From assembly GCF_026000435.1 (NCBI RefSeq), contig NZ_AP026764.1, positions 1,178,001 to 1,242,000 on the forward strand: a stretch of DNA of 64,000 bases, written 5' to 3'. Every line of letters starts with the position of its first letter. Position 1 is the first letter of the stretch. Both the position numbers and the translations under genes were made by a program. The DNA comes from Vibrio sp. STUT-A11 (GTDB lineage: Bacteria > Pseudomonadota > Gammaproteobacteria > Enterobacterales > Vibrionaceae). Of this stretch, positions 27,566 through 37,071 are shown one piece after another. The notes under the pieces were generated by a model. The model was given only the letters and a program-made list of their open reading frames with translations, did no database searches and was not told where the DNA came from.

Positions 27566-27658
27566 AACAGTGCGACAATTTTGTCGTGGTTATTTCAATG
27601 CCATATAAAGCATATGCTTTTATCTATATAAGTCAAAAGGTTACGATTTTTTGTGATC

Positions 27659-27676
27659 TTGGTCGGCTTATTGCAA
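27659..27676 (+). promoter_or_regulatory. Sigma-54 promoter of nifUSVWZM-modABC
   Basis: TTGGTCGG-N4-TTGCA with GG (27661-27662) and GC (27673-27674) ten bases apart. Predicted start near 27685, 40 bases before nifU. Confidence 0.85.
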
Positions 27677-27724
27677 CAGTAACAACATCGAAAGAATCGA
27701 AAGAAATTCAACCAAGGAGTGGCT

Positions 27725-28615
27725 ATGTGGGATTACTCAGACAAGGTGAAGGAACATTTCTTTCAACCTAAAAACGCAAAATTAGTTAGTGATGCTAATG
27801 CACGTGGAGATGTCGGTTCAATTAGTTGCGGAGACGCATTGAGTTTAACGCTTAAAGTAGAGCCGGGCAGTGAAGTGATCTTAGACGCAGGTTTTCAAAC
27901 ATTCGGCTGTGGCAGTGCCATTGCGTCTTCATCAGCGCTAACGGAAATGATCATTGGTAAATCACTGGATGAGGCGATGAGCATTACCAATAACGACATC
28001 GCGGAATATCTTGATGGGTTACCGCCAGAAAAAATGCACTGTTCCGTAATGGGTATGGAAGCATTACATGCGGCAGTTGCAAACTATCGTGGTGAGACTT
28101 TAGAAGATGATCATGAAGAAGGCGAGCTAATCTGTAAGTGCTTTGCTATCGATGATTTGATGATCAAACGTGTAGTGGAAGACAATAAGCTCACCACGCT
28201 TGAACAAGTGGTCAACTACACCAAAGCGGGTGGGGCTTGTACTTCTTGCCACGAGAAAATTGAGTGGGTTTTGGAAGACTGCCTCAAAGAGATGGCGGAA
28301 AAAGGGCTCATTATAGACGTGGCGAAAAGCCGTTATGAGCCAGACGAAGCGATCGTTGCGACTGTTGAGTCGATCATTGAACAGGTTCGCCCTTCGGTAC
28401 AAGCGGATGGTGGTGATGTACGCCTGTTAGATATTGAAGACAACATTGTTTTTGTCGAGATGAGCGGTGCGTGTGTCGGTTGTGGCTTATCTGGCCTGAC
28501 ACTGGCAAATCTGGAACAAAAAATTACCCAAGCCTTGGGTGACACTTATACGGTGTTCCCAGTACAAGAAACTCCATCGAACACGATTAAAAAGGAAGGC
28601 TCTTATGACGTTTAA
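27725..28615 (+). CDS. nifU: Fe-S cluster scaffold NifU
   Basis: 296 residues, three domains: IscU-like N-terminus (about 1-125, with FGCGSAIASSSALTEM and MHCSVMG), a central [2Fe-2S] domain (CKCF ... GACTSCHEKIE, about 135-180), and a C-terminal Nfu domain with CVGCGLSGLTL (about 245-260). This full form is typical of diazotrophs. It assembles [2Fe-2S] and [4Fe-4S] clusters for NifH and NifB from sulfur given by NifS. The ATG at 27725 follows AAGGAG; a GTG at 27719 overlaps that site. It overlaps nifS by 11 bases. Confidence 0.96.
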   Translation: MWDYSDKVKEHFFQPKNAKLVSDANARGDVGSISCGDALSLTLKVEPGSEVILDAGFQTFGCGSAIASSSALTEMIIGKSLDEAMSITNNDIAEYLDGLPPEKMHCSVMGMEALHAAVANYRGETLEDDHEEGELICKCFAIDDLMIKRVVEDNKLTTLEQVVNYTKAGGACTSCHEKIEWVLEDCLKEMAEKGLIIDVAKSRYEPDEAIVATVESIIEQVRPSVQADGGDVRLLDIEDNIVFVEMSGACVGCGLSGLTLANLEQKITQALGDTYTVFPVQETPSNTIKKEGSYDV

Positions 28616-29837
28616 CGCTAAATTAAGCAGTGATAAGCTGGTTTACCTTGATAATAATGCGACAACGCGCATTGATCCTAAAGCTCTGGAAGTGATGTTA
28701 CCGTATTTAGACACCTATTATGGTAATCCTTCTTCGATTCATCGCCTGGGCGCTGTCGTCGGCCATGCGATGGAGACTGCTCGCGAACAAGTTCAACAGT
28801 TAATTGGTGCGGAGCATGCAAGCGAAGTGATCTTTACCTCTTGCGCGACCGAAGCCACATCAACGGCTATTTTGTCTGCGGTTGAAGCTTACCCAGACAA
28901 GAAAGAGATCATCACTACACAAGTCGAACATCCGGCGACACTGCAACTTTGCCAGACATTGGATCGCAAAGGCTACACCATTCACTGGATTGGTGTAGAT
29001 AAAAAAGGTCGTCTCGACATGACAGCCCTGAAAGCAGCTTTAAGTCGTAATGTGGCGATAATTTCTATCATGTGGGCGAATAATGAAACCGGTACGATAT
29101 TCCCCGTAGAACAAGTCGCACAGCTAGCGAAACGCTATGGTGTCGTCGTACATGTCGATGCAGTACAGATGGTCGGAAAATGCCCGGTTAATGTTCAAAG
29201 CTGTCCTATCGACATGTTGTCTATTTCTGGTCACAAGTTCCATGCACCTAAAGGGGTTGGTGCGCTGTATGTAAAACGCGGCACTAAGTTTCGTCCGTTA
29301 CTGCGTGGTGGCCACCAAGAACGTGGGAGACGTGCAGGCACAGAGAACGCGGCTTCCGTAATTGCGATGGGCAAAGCGGCTGAACTGGCTTACATTGCAC
29401 TGGAAACAGACACATCACGTATTCAAATGCTCCGCGATCGTCTTGAGCAAGGGCTGTTAGCACGTATTCCAAGTTGCTTCGTGACGGGTTTCCCTAAGAG
29501 ACGTGTTCCGAATACGACCAACATCGCAGTGGAATATATTGAAGGTGAGGCACTGCTGTTAATGATGAATCAGGTCGGAATTGCCGCATCGTCGGGTTCT
29601 GCTTGTACATCTGGCTCATTAGAACCTTCGCATGTCATGAAAGCAATGCAGATTCCATTTACTGCTGCACACGGCACGTTACGTTTTTCATTGTCGCGAT
29701 TTACCACCGATGAAGATATCGATCATGTGCTCGAGCATTTGCCTCCAATCGTAGAGCGACTGCGTGAAATGTCACCGTACTGGAATACGGAAACTCAACA
29801 AGGAAGTGCCACGGAATTTATTCCTGTATACGGCTAG
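28605..29837 (+). CDS. nifS: Cysteine desulfurase NifS
   Basis: 410 residues from the ATG at 28605 inside the end of nifU (AAAGGAAGG upstream). Class V aminotransferase fold: NNATTRID near the N-terminus, PLP lysine in SISGHKFHAPKGVGALY (about 200), catalytic cysteine in ASSGSACTSGSLEPSHV (about 330). It takes sulfur from cysteine for NifU. Confidence 0.96.
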   Translation: MTFNAKLSSDKLVYLDNNATTRIDPKALEVMLPYLDTYYGNPSSIHRLGAVVGHAMETAREQVQQLIGAEHASEVIFTSCATEATSTAILSAVEAYPDKKEIITTQVEHPATLQLCQTLDRKGYTIHWIGVDKKGRLDMTALKAALSRNVAIISIMWANNETGTIFPVEQVAQLAKRYGVVVHVDAVQMVGKCPVNVQSCPIDMLSISGHKFHAPKGVGALYVKRGTKFRPLLRGGHQERGRRAGTENAASVIAMGKAAELAYIALETDTSRIQMLRDRLEQGLLARIPSCFVTGFPKRRVPNTTNIAVEYIEGEALLLMMNQVGIAASSGSACTSGSLEPSHVMKAMQIPFTAAHGTLRFSLSRFTTDEDIDHVLEHLPPIVERLREMSPYWNTETQQGSATEFIPVYG

Positions 29838-29841
29838 GAGT

Positions 29842-30987
29842 ATGGCGATGGACAAGGATGTACAGCCAGCAAGCGTCATTATCAATGACACAACCTTGCG
29901 TGATGGTGAACAAAGCCCAGGAGTGGGCTTTACCACCGAAGAAAAGGTAAAGATCGCGTCGTTACTTGAAGCGGCCGGAGTACCAGAGCTTGAAGTGGGC
30001 ATTCCCGCGATGGGAGAGCAAGAGCGGGAAACCATTAAAGCGATTACCAGTAGTTTGCATCAGGCAGAGACGATGGGATGGTGCCGCATGTTGGCGGAAG
30101 ATGTTCAGTGTGCTGGCAACCTCGGACTTGATTGGCTCGATCTCTCAATTCCTGTTTCGCATCAACAAATTAAACATAAGCTGAATAAAACTTTGGACGA
30201 TGTTTTGAATGGTTGTGAGCGCGTTATTCAACAAGCGCTTGAGAGCGGAATGCAGGTCTGTGTAGGGATGGAGGATGCCTCTCGCGCCGATCATGATGTG
30301 CTATGCCGGGTGCTCGAAGTGGTCGAGTCTTTTGGCGCGAGTCGAGTTCGGTTCGCTGACACACTCGGTATTCTGGACCCATTTTCGACTTACCAGATCA
30401 TCTCCGAGGTGCGAGCAACAACGGGCCTGCAGATTGAAATGCATGCGCACAACGATTTGGGAATGGCGACAGCAAACTCTCTGGCGGCGATACGTGCTGG
30501 AGCGAACTCTGTCAATACCACAGTTAATGGGCTTGGCGAGCGTGCGGGTAATGCGGCACTAGAGGAAATTACCGTTGCCCTGAATGTGCTGAAACAAGCG
30601 GAAACCGGCGTTGATTTATTAAAACTTGATGGCTTATGTCGTTACGTGCAAGTCGTATCTGGACGACAGCCTGCGCCACAAAAAGCGATAGTTGGTGAAT
30701 GTGTTTTTACCCATGAATCGGGTATCCATGTCGATGGTTTACTTAAAGACATCAATAACTATCAGGGGGTTGCACCTGACTTAGTAGGGCGTTCCCATCA
30801 AATGGTGTTGGGTAAGCACTCTGGTATTCAGGCGATTGAGTCAATCTATGGGGGAATGGGCATTCGACTGACTAGAGCACAGTGTGAATTGATAAAAGCT
30901 CAGCTGGTTTACTGGTCAGAAACCTATAAATGCGTCCCAACTCCTCAGCAGTTAAGAAGTTTTACATCAATGTTACACACGGCTTAG
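29842..30987 (+). CDS. nifV: Homocitrate synthase NifV
   Basis: 381 residues. Signatures INDTTLRDGEQSPGVGF and MHAHNDLGMATANSLAAIRAGA place it in the HMGL/isopropylmalate synthase family. It condenses acetyl-CoA and 2-oxoglutarate to homocitrate, the organic part of FeMo-co. TAGGAG lies just before; ATG 29842 or 29848 are both possible. Starts four bases after nifS ends. Confidence 0.94.
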   Translation: MAMDKDVQPASVIINDTTLRDGEQSPGVGFTTEEKVKIASLLEAAGVPELEVGIPAMGEQERETIKAITSSLHQAETMGWCRMLAEDVQCAGNLGLDWLDLSIPVSHQQIKHKLNKTLDDVLNGCERVIQQALESGMQVCVGMEDASRADHDVLCRVLEVVESFGASRVRFADTLGILDPFSTYQIISEVRATTGLQIEMHAHNDLGMATANSLAAIRAGANSVNTTVNGLGERAGNAALEEITVALNVLKQAETGVDLLKLDGLCRYVQVVSGRQPAPQKAIVGECVFTHESGIHVDGLLKDINNYQGVAPDLVGRSHQMVLGKHSGIQAIESIYGGMGIRLTRAQCELIKAQLVYWSETYKCVPTPQQLRSFTSMLHTA

Positions 30988-31012
30988 CCTCGACATCTTA
31001 GGAGTGAATGAT

Positions 31013-31306
31013 ATGGACATCACCGAACAAAGCACTCTCGTTGAAGATCTTGAGCAACTTGAGAGTGTAGAGGACTTTTTAGACTATTTCGCGATTGAAT
31101 ACAGTAGCCAGGTTGTGCAAAGCAAGCACATTCCCCTGTTAAGGCTATGCCGACAGTTATTAACGGCGAAAAAGGCGACGGATAGTTACGATGATTATCG
31201 AGATGCACTATCGACAGCCTATGGACAAATTGCCCGTGGGCGACTGCCGACGGTGAATCAAAGTGCTTGCGCGACGTGTCAGTCGGACTGCGATAAAACG
31301 GAGTAA
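31013..31306 (+). CDS. nifW: Nitrogenase-protective protein NifW
   Basis: 97 residues from the ATG at 31013 (TTAGGAG upstream). LEQLESVEDFLDYFAIEY and the following helical region match NifW, which helps the MoFe protein withstand oxygen or mature. An additional CATCQSDC at the end is unusual; I cannot say if it binds metal. Confidence 0.85.
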   Translation: MDITEQSTLVEDLEQLESVEDFLDYFAIEYSSQVVQSKHIPLLRLCRQLLTAKKATDSYDDYRDALSTAYGQIARGRLPTVNQSACATCQSDCDKTE

Positions 31307-31310
31307 CAGT

Positions 31311-31763
31311 ATGCAGATGAACATGCCCCGTTTTGAGCCGGGTACAGAAGTAAGAGTCGTGAGAAATATTCGTAATGATGGCAGTTTTCGAGACCGGAAC
31401 AAGGGAGACTTGCTAGTGACTGCCGGAAGCACGGGTATTGTTCGAAGTTGCGGTTATTTTTTACAGACACAGCTCATTTATCAGGTTTTTATCGAAGCAG
31501 AAAACAAAGTGGTTGGTGTTAGAGACAGTGAAGTCATTGACGCCGCATTACCTTGGGTTCCTTGCCTATTTCGATCTTTGGATAAAGCAAAATTAACCTG
31601 CAGCTTAGTGATGTTTGGTAAACCGCTCGCGTCTAAAGGCGAAGTAATAGAAGTACATCGGGCATATCGAAATTTAGAGGATGGCTCGGTGAATTATGAA
31701 GTTAAGTTTGGTGAACATATTATCAGGTTAGATGCCACACGATTAACCCCAATAGAGGCCTAG
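31311..31763 (+). CDS. nifZ: Nitrogenase P-cluster maturation protein NifZ
   Basis: 150 residues from the ATG at 31311. MPRFEPGTEVRVVRNIRNDG and GSTGIVRSCGYFLQTQLIYQVFI are typical of NifZ, which works with NifH to fuse the second P-cluster of NifDK. Starts four bases after nifW ends. Confidence 0.92.
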   Translation: MQMNMPRFEPGTEVRVVRNIRNDGSFRDRNKGDLLVTAGSTGIVRSCGYFLQTQLIYQVFIEAENKVVGVRDSEVIDAALPWVPCLFRSLDKAKLTCSLVMFGKPLASKGEVIEVHRAYRNLEDGSVNYEVKFGEHIIRLDATRLTPIEA

Positions 31764-31773
31764 GAGTGTCAGC

Positions 31774-32610
31774 ATGGAAGCATATCAACGCCACTACCTT
31801 ACAGCGAAAGTGGCGACAGAAAAATTTAAATTAAACCCGGAATGGTTAAGTGATCAGCAGCGCCAAGATGTCGATGCCCAGGTTGCACAGCTATTTCGAA
31901 TTCAGTCTGCAGTGCTGAGTTCTAGTTTAGGTATCCAAACTTATATTCATGATAATGAGCTTGAACAAGCGATGAATGAAGTGATGGAGGGGTATCCAAG
32001 CTTGGAAGAATTTTATCGAGCGCTAAGGGGTCAGCAGTTGTCGGAAAGTGATCTGAGGCTGGCGTTAAAGGACGAACTTCGTTGTAACAAAGTGTTAGAG
32101 CAAATTAGTAACGATGTTCCTGAACTCAGCGAAGAAGCGGCTTTCGAACATTATCAAGCCAACCAGGAGAAGTTTTTCCGCCCAAGCCTATGGGAGCTGA
32201 GTCAAATACTGGTCACCGTAAATAGCGAAATTGAGGAAAATCACCGCGAGCCTGCTTTTGCGCGTATTCAGGCTGCAAAGCAAGAGTTAAAGGAGAGAGA
32301 CTTTTCCCAAGTCGCACTTAAATATTCTGAATGTCCGAGTGCGGTAAATGACGGTTACCTGGGATGGTGTGAAGGGCCAAAGCTATTCCCGCAAATTGTG
32401 CAGCAGCTACCGCAGCTTGACCTGATGGAGATCAGTTCAGTCATCGAAACAGAAATTGGTTTCCATTTGGTCCGCGTTCACTCAGTTAAACCGAGTGGCC
32501 TGGTGTCGTTTGAGCAAGCTTTCCCATACCTTAAGCAAAAACATCAACAACGTGCTAAAGCGTACATACAAAAGCAGTGGGTGTCGCAGTTGTTAGTAGA
32601 GGAAGGGTAG
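31774..32610 (+). CDS. nifM: NifM, parvulin-type prolyl isomerase for NifH
   Basis: 278 residues: an N-terminal helical part (about 1-120) and a PpiC/parvulin domain (about 135-245, LWELSQILVTVNSEIEEN, YSECPSAVNDGYLGWCEGPKLFP, IGFHLVRVHSV). NifM is needed for active NifH in Klebsiella and Azotobacter. It ends four bases before modA, so molybdate transport continues the same transcript. Confidence 0.93.
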   Translation: MEAYQRHYLTAKVATEKFKLNPEWLSDQQRQDVDAQVAQLFRIQSAVLSSSLGIQTYIHDNELEQAMNEVMEGYPSLEEFYRALRGQQLSESDLRLALKDELRCNKVLEQISNDVPELSEEAAFEHYQANQEKFFRPSLWELSQILVTVNSEIEENHREPAFARIQAAKQELKERDFSQVALKYSECPSAVNDGYLGWCEGPKLFPQIVQQLPQLDLMEISSVIETEIGFHLVRVHSVKPSGLVSFEQAFPYLKQKHQQRAKAYIQKQWVSQLLVEEG

Positions 32611-32614
32611 TTTT

Positions 32615-33361
32615 ATGCTAAAAAATAGCCGTATTTTACAATGTTGTTTAGCGTTTTCTCTGCTCTCTAATACTGCTTTCAGTCAAACGCTGACCGTAGC
32701 GGTTGCGAATAATTTTTACGGGCCGATGAAAGCACTGGTGAGTGATTACGAACAACAGCAGAGTGACGATGTAGAGATTAGCACGGGTTCTACGGGACAG
32801 CTTTACGCGCAAATTATCAATGGAGCTCCATTTGATTTGTTCTTTTCTGCCGATCAACATCGCCCGCAATTGCTGGTGGAGAAGCAATTGGCCGAAGGTG
32901 AGTTTACGTATGCACAAGGCGTCTTAGTCGCATGGTCGCCTTCTGAGAATCTTGACGTTAAATCAGAGCTATTTTCGGGAAACTTTCAGTACCTGGCGAT
33001 CGCGGATCCAAAGCTTGCGCCCTATGGGTTGGCAGCACAGCAGACACTTGAGAAATACCAAAAATGGGATGGTGTGCAAAACAAACTGGTGATAGGTAAA
33101 GGGCTGAACGCGACCTATCAGTTTGTTTTTACGGGTAATGCACAGTTCGGGCTGCTAGCTAAGTCTCAGGTTTATCAGCAAGGAAAATTTCAGCCTGGAA
33201 GCGTTTGGCAAATTCCTGCTAGTGATTACCAGCCAATTAAGCAAGATGCGGTGACGTTGAAGTTAGGCAAAGATAAAGCCAGTGCGATGCAATTTATCCA
33301 TTACCTGAAAAGCGATCGCGCTAAAGACATTATTCACAGTTATGGGTATTTGACCGACTGA
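32615..33361 (+). CDS. modA: Molybdate ABC transporter binding protein
   Basis: 248 residues with a cleavable signal peptide (about residues 1-23, AFSQ) and the ModA pattern TVAVANNFYGPMKAL, STGSTGQLYAQI and PFDLFFSADQHRP. It binds molybdate in the periplasm. It follows nifM with no gap for a promoter, which puts Mo supply under NifA control. Confidence 0.93.
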   Translation: MLKNSRILQCCLAFSLLSNTAFSQTLTVAVANNFYGPMKALVSDYEQQQSDDVEISTGSTGQLYAQIINGAPFDLFFSADQHRPQLLVEKQLAEGEFTYAQGVLVAWSPSENLDVKSELFSGNFQYLAIADPKLAPYGLAAQQTLEKYQKWDGVQNKLVIGKGLNATYQFVFTGNAQFGLLAKSQVYQQGKFQPGSVWQIPASDYQPIKQDAVTLKLGKDKASAMQFIHYLKSDRAKDIIHSYGYLTD

Positions 33362-33377
33362 AAGAAAGAGTAAGGGG

Positions 33378-34067
33378 ATGCCATTGGATGATTTAGTGAT
33401 TGTTACGACACTGAAGTTGGCTTTCGTCGTAACGTGCGCACTGTTGGTGATTGGCTTACCCACGGCTTGGTGGCTATGCCACGGTAAATCGCGTTTTAAG
33501 CCTGTAATCGAGTCTGTGCTGCTATTACCTTTGGTGCTGCCACCGACTGTTCTCGGTTTTTACCTGCTAGTACTACTGGGACCGCAGGGCAGTGTGGGAC
33601 AAATCTTATATCAATTGGGTTGGCAACAACTGCCCTTTACGTTCACGGGTATCGCCGTAGCTTGCACGATACACTCGCTGCCGTTCGTCCTCCAGCCGCT
33701 TAAAAATGCATTTGCCGCCATTGGTAAAAGACCGATGGAAGTTGCAGCAACATTACGTGCGTCGCCACTCGACACCTTTATTACGGTCACATTACCTCTG
33801 GCATGGCCGGGCGTCTTATCTTCTGCTGTCATGGGGTTTTGCCACACTTTGGGTGAATTCGGTGTCGTGCTAATGATCGGGGGGAATATACCGGGACAGA
33901 CTCGGGTTATGTCGGTCGAAATTTACAATCATGTCGAAGCACTAGACTACCTAAATGCTCATATACTATCAGCCGGATTAGTCGGTTTTTCTTTTCTGGC
34001 GTTGTTGTTGATTCATTGGCTCAACAATCTGCATAAAGCCAGAATGGAGTTGGAGATAATCGAATGA
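33378..34067 (+). CDS. modB: Molybdate ABC transporter permease
   Basis: 229 residues, about five membrane segments. The permease coupling motif is visible as EVAATLRASPLDTFITVTLPLAWPG, and LGEFGVVLMIGGNIPGQT is typical of ModB. Overlaps modC by four bases. Confidence 0.94.
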   Translation: MPLDDLVIVTTLKLAFVVTCALLVIGLPTAWWLCHGKSRFKPVIESVLLLPLVLPPTVLGFYLLVLLGPQGSVGQILYQLGWQQLPFTFTGIAVACTIHSLPFVLQPLKNAFAAIGKRPMEVAATLRASPLDTFITVTLPLAWPGVLSSAVMGFCHTLGEFGVVLMIGGNIPGQTRVMSVEIYNHVEALDYLNAHILSAGLVGFSFLALLLIHWLNNLHKARMELEIIE

Positions 34068-35197
34068 TCAACGCGACGGTTATTGAAAATGAAAGCGTAA
34101 TAAGTCCTGAAAATGAAGGCGCAATAAGCGCTAAACTGAATATCAATTATGAAGACTTCCAGCTTAAGGCTGATTTAGAACTGCCTAGTCGAGGCGTGAC
34201 CGTACTCTTCGGGCATTCAGGTTGTGGGAAGACCACCTGTTTGAGAGCCATTGCAGGGCTTGTCAGAGTCGAACAAGGCGAAGTGCGAGTAAATAGCGAA
34301 CAATGGCAAAGCTGGGACGGAAAAGTTTTTATTCCTACCTTTGAACGCCGAATCGGTTATGTTTTTCAAGAGGCCAGTCTCTTTCCTCATTTAAACGTTG
34401 ATCAAAATCTGGCTTACGCGGAGAAGAGGGTAAAGACGCAACCGATCCTTTTTGATCGTGACAGTATTTTGCAGTTATTAGGCATCAATACCTTGTTGAA
34501 TCGTTATCCATCACAACTTTCCGGAGGAGAGAAACAGCGAGTGGCAATCGCGCGCGCTTTGCTGACACAACCTCAATTGTTGCTGATGGACGAGCCGTTA
34601 TCTGCTCTGGACCATGCCAGAAAAGAAGAGTTTTTACCTTACCTCGAACGCCTTCAAAGGATGTGGGACCTGCCAATCATTTACGTTACGCACTCGGTGC
34701 AAGAGCTGGCAAGGCTAGCCGATCATGTTGTGTTGTTTAATCAAGGCAACATCATCGCCAGTGGTGGTGCTCAACAGATCATGTCTGATGCTGAGTTTAG
34801 CCATCTGTTTGGCGAGGAAATGGGGAGCGTGTTTGACACCCTAGTAAAAAGCCATTGCGAAAAGTACGGTATGACGGAATTATTGTGTGACAATGTCACC
34901 TTTTATGTCCCCGGAGAAACGGCGAACATTGGAGAGCGCCAGAGATGCCGTATTCTGGCAAGCGATGTAGGGATTGCGTTGGATGAGCCTGTTTCCACCA
35001 CCGTACTTAACCGATTACCGGCAAAGATTATCGAGATTGAATCGAAAGCCAATCAAACTGGTGAAGCTTTAGTGGTATTGGAACTGGGTAATCAACAGCG
35101 TTTACTCGCGAGGGTAACGCTTAAATCACTTCATGAACTGGATTTACATCGAGATAAGCGCGTTTGGGCTCTGATTAAATCCGTCGCCATTTGTTAG
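34064..35197 (+). CDS. modC: Molybdate ABC transporter ATPase
   Basis: 377 residues. Walker A GHSGCGKTT, ABC signature LSGGEKQRVA, Walker B LLLMDEPLSAL, and a C-terminal TOBE/Mop domain (about 300-372, RLPAKIIEIESKANQTGEALVVLEL). It drives molybdate import with ModAB. The first 25 residues before the ATPase core are longer than usual. No clear terminator follows. Confidence 0.94.
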   Translation: MINATVIENESVISPENEGAISAKLNINYEDFQLKADLELPSRGVTVLFGHSGCGKTTCLRAIAGLVRVEQGEVRVNSEQWQSWDGKVFIPTFERRIGYVFQEASLFPHLNVDQNLAYAEKRVKTQPILFDRDSILQLLGINTLLNRYPSQLSGGEKQRVAIARALLTQPQLLLMDEPLSALDHARKEEFLPYLERLQRMWDLPIIYVTHSVQELARLADHVVLFNQGNIIASGGAQQIMSDAEFSHLFGEEMGSVFDTLVKSHCEKYGMTELLCDNVTFYVPGETANIGERQRCRILASDVGIALDEPVSTTVLNRLPAKIIEIESKANQTGEALVVLELGNQQRLLARVTLKSLHELDLHRDKRVWALIKSVAIC

Positions 35198-35303
35198 TAA
35201 CGATAAATTCCACGCTCATGTAGACCATTTCTTTCGTAGTACAGGCCGCCTTTATTTGTTCATCTATACTTTCAGTAGATAGTCATGATGAGAGGTGGGG
35301 ACT

Positions 35304-35480
35304 ATGGACTTTACAGAAAAACTTCGCTTAAAAGGTAAAGCGGAAGAAGACCTCTACTTTGCCAAGTTAGATCGTCAGCTTATTGAAGCGCTGCACGAAA
35401 AGCAGAAACAAGAGCAAGCTATTTTGAAGTCAGATGAGACGGAAGATTCAATTATTCCGTCAACGATGGAAACAAAATAA
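35304..35480 (+). CDS. Small conserved-type protein, 58 aa, unknown function
   Basis: 58 residues from the ATG at 35304, with AGAGGTGGGG upstream. Highly charged and helical (MDFTEKLRLKGKAEEDLYFA ... EALHEKQKQEQ), no cysteine or membrane segment. I have the impression of similar short proteins in other vibrios but do not know a function. It stands alone after modC. Confidence 0.6.
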   Translation: MDFTEKLRLKGKAEEDLYFAKLDRQLIEALHEKQKQEQAILKSDETEDSIIPSTMETK

Positions 35481-35841
35481 CTGACGATATACGAACTTAG
35501 TATGTATAGTCAGATGCTGCTGCGATCTCACGTTTCATATTTCAATTAAGTTTCAATTATGTGGGACGGTAAAAGATGCGCTTTCTGTGACTTATTAAAC
35601 CCACCTTTAATCTTGAATACCCGTCACTTAACAGTTTTTATCTGTGTCATTCCAGCGAGCACTAGCGAGACTAGGAATCTAACGGAAGCGCGCTGAGACG
35701 TTAAAGAAATAGCTTTGGCTATAACGTGCGCGGTAAGTAGATCCTGAATCACGCTCCTTCGTCGCTGGTCAGGATGACTGCATAGTGTGAAGATGCGGTT
35801 CTTCATATGCCGTTCGCAGTTAAACGAACGCGATTTACCAT
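35481..35841. other. Non-coding stretch holding repeat copy 2
   Basis: Apart from the 133-bp repeat at 35646-35778 nothing is recognisable. The minus-strand frame of about 100 codons across it is made of repeat sequence and the end of the transporter gene. Confidence 0.6.
35646..35778 (-). repeat. 133-bp MITE-like repeat, copy 2
   Basis: The same element as at 27302-27434, in inverted orientation: read on the minus strand it begins GTCATCCTGACCAGCGACG and ends GCTCGCTGGAATGAC. The terminal 40 bases are well conserved; the interior contains its own dyad (GCGCACGTTATAGCC / AGCTATTTCTTTAACGT region). Confidence 0.8.
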
Positions 35842-36741
35842 TTAATATTTCGCTTTCTTCAAACTCAGATAACCCTCTACCATCAAGACAAAAACAGCGA
35901 GCCAAATGGCAATATATGTTGGCCACTCGCTCGTAGCGATACTCTCGCCCAGCAAAATCGCAACCACAACCAGAAGGACGGGTTCAACATAAACCAGCAG
36001 ACCAAACAGGCTCAAGTTCAGATGCGGCGCAGACAGAGATTGAAATGCCAGCGCTAATGTACTGATTAACCCCAAGCCCAGGATTAACCAAAGGAGATTA
36101 GAAGTTATGTTGAGCTCTTGAAGAATGTGTCCGCTTTCAAAGATAAAGTAGAGACTGATTGGCAGGCTTAACATCATGTCGAACCAGACACCACCAATAT
36201 TGTTTGTGTCGGTTTTTTGTCGCAACCAAAAGTAGATTGGGTAACCCAAGCAGACTACCAGGGTAGGCCAGGCTAACGTTTGGGATATCAACATTTGATT
36301 GAGAATGCCAAGTACGGCGAAAAAACAGGCTAGCTTCTGAAAGCGAGACATTTGATCGTTAAATGCCAAACGCCCAACCAAAACCAAACTGATGGGCATC
36401 ATAAAGTAGCCAAGTGAAACGGCAAGTCCGTAGCCGTTCACAGGCGCCCACAAAAACAGCCATAACTGAACGCCAATCAAAAACGACGCGATGAAGCGAG
36501 TCAAAATGAACGTTAAGTCGAATTTTAACATTCGCTCAAAGATAGCCACGACCTGGTGCCAGTGTCCGTTGGCAAGAATAAAAACCGTTAAAAGTGGGAC
36601 GGTAATTAAAATACGCCATCCATATATTTCCTCTCCATCAAGTTCACCCAGTAAGGACGTGTACGCGAACATAGTCGCGAATAGGGCTGAGCCGATAATA
36701 TTGAGAGTCACGCCAAAAGGAGTATTGGTTTTAGTGTGCAT
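35842..36741 (-). CDS. RarD-like EamA family transporter
   Basis: 299 residues from the ATG at 36741 (an upstream ATG at 36780 has no ribosome site). About ten membrane segments; SLGYFMMPISLVLVGRLAF and the wide EamA repeats resemble RarD. The substrate is unknown. Stands alone, leftward. Confidence 0.8.
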   Translation of the reverse strand: MHTKTNTPFGVTLNIIGSALFATMFAYTSLLGELDGEEIYGWRILITVPLLTVFILANGHWHQVVAIFERMLKFDLTFILTRFIASFLIGVQLWLFLWAPVNGYGLAVSLGYFMMPISLVLVGRLAFNDQMSRFQKLACFFAVLGILNQMLISQTLAWPTLVVCLGYPIYFWLRQKTDTNNIGGVWFDMMLSLPISLYFIFESGHILQELNITSNLLWLILGLGLISTLALAFQSLSAPHLNLSLFGLLVYVEPVLLVVVAILLGESIATSEWPTYIAIWLAVFVLMVEGYLSLKKAKY

Positions 36742-37071
36742 AATTCTGTTCGAGTGTGATTCAAATTGATGACATAGCACGCGATCGCGTCTAGCGTATT
36801 TACAAGCGGACTAATTGAGAGTGAGTCATGTTGTTTGACCAGCATGATTATTCATTGCTCAATGTGTTGCAAAATCATTGTTACGTTCTCTTGCGTAAGC
36901 TAACAGAAATGAAACATCTTTGCACCAGATGTGTGCGTGAGTGCATAAAAAATGGCGAGAAATACTAGCGGGGTACTTATGAAGCGCGGCTTTCTTGCTG
37001 CTTGGCTTTTTTGCTTGTTTATCTTCTAAGCAGAAAGCAAAAACTCAACCAATTTGTTGTAACCGGCCAAT
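36742..37071. other. Non-coding gap
   Basis: No supported gene. It holds a perfect 12-bp palindrome ACGCGATCGCGT at about 36779-36790, possibly an operator or chance. A 16-codon frame at about 36979-37029 is too short to support. Confidence 0.4.

Noticed and set aside
27544..27771. 75-codon frame over the nifU promoter
   Set aside because: Covers the NifA site, the sigma-54 promoter and the nifU start; no ribosome site.
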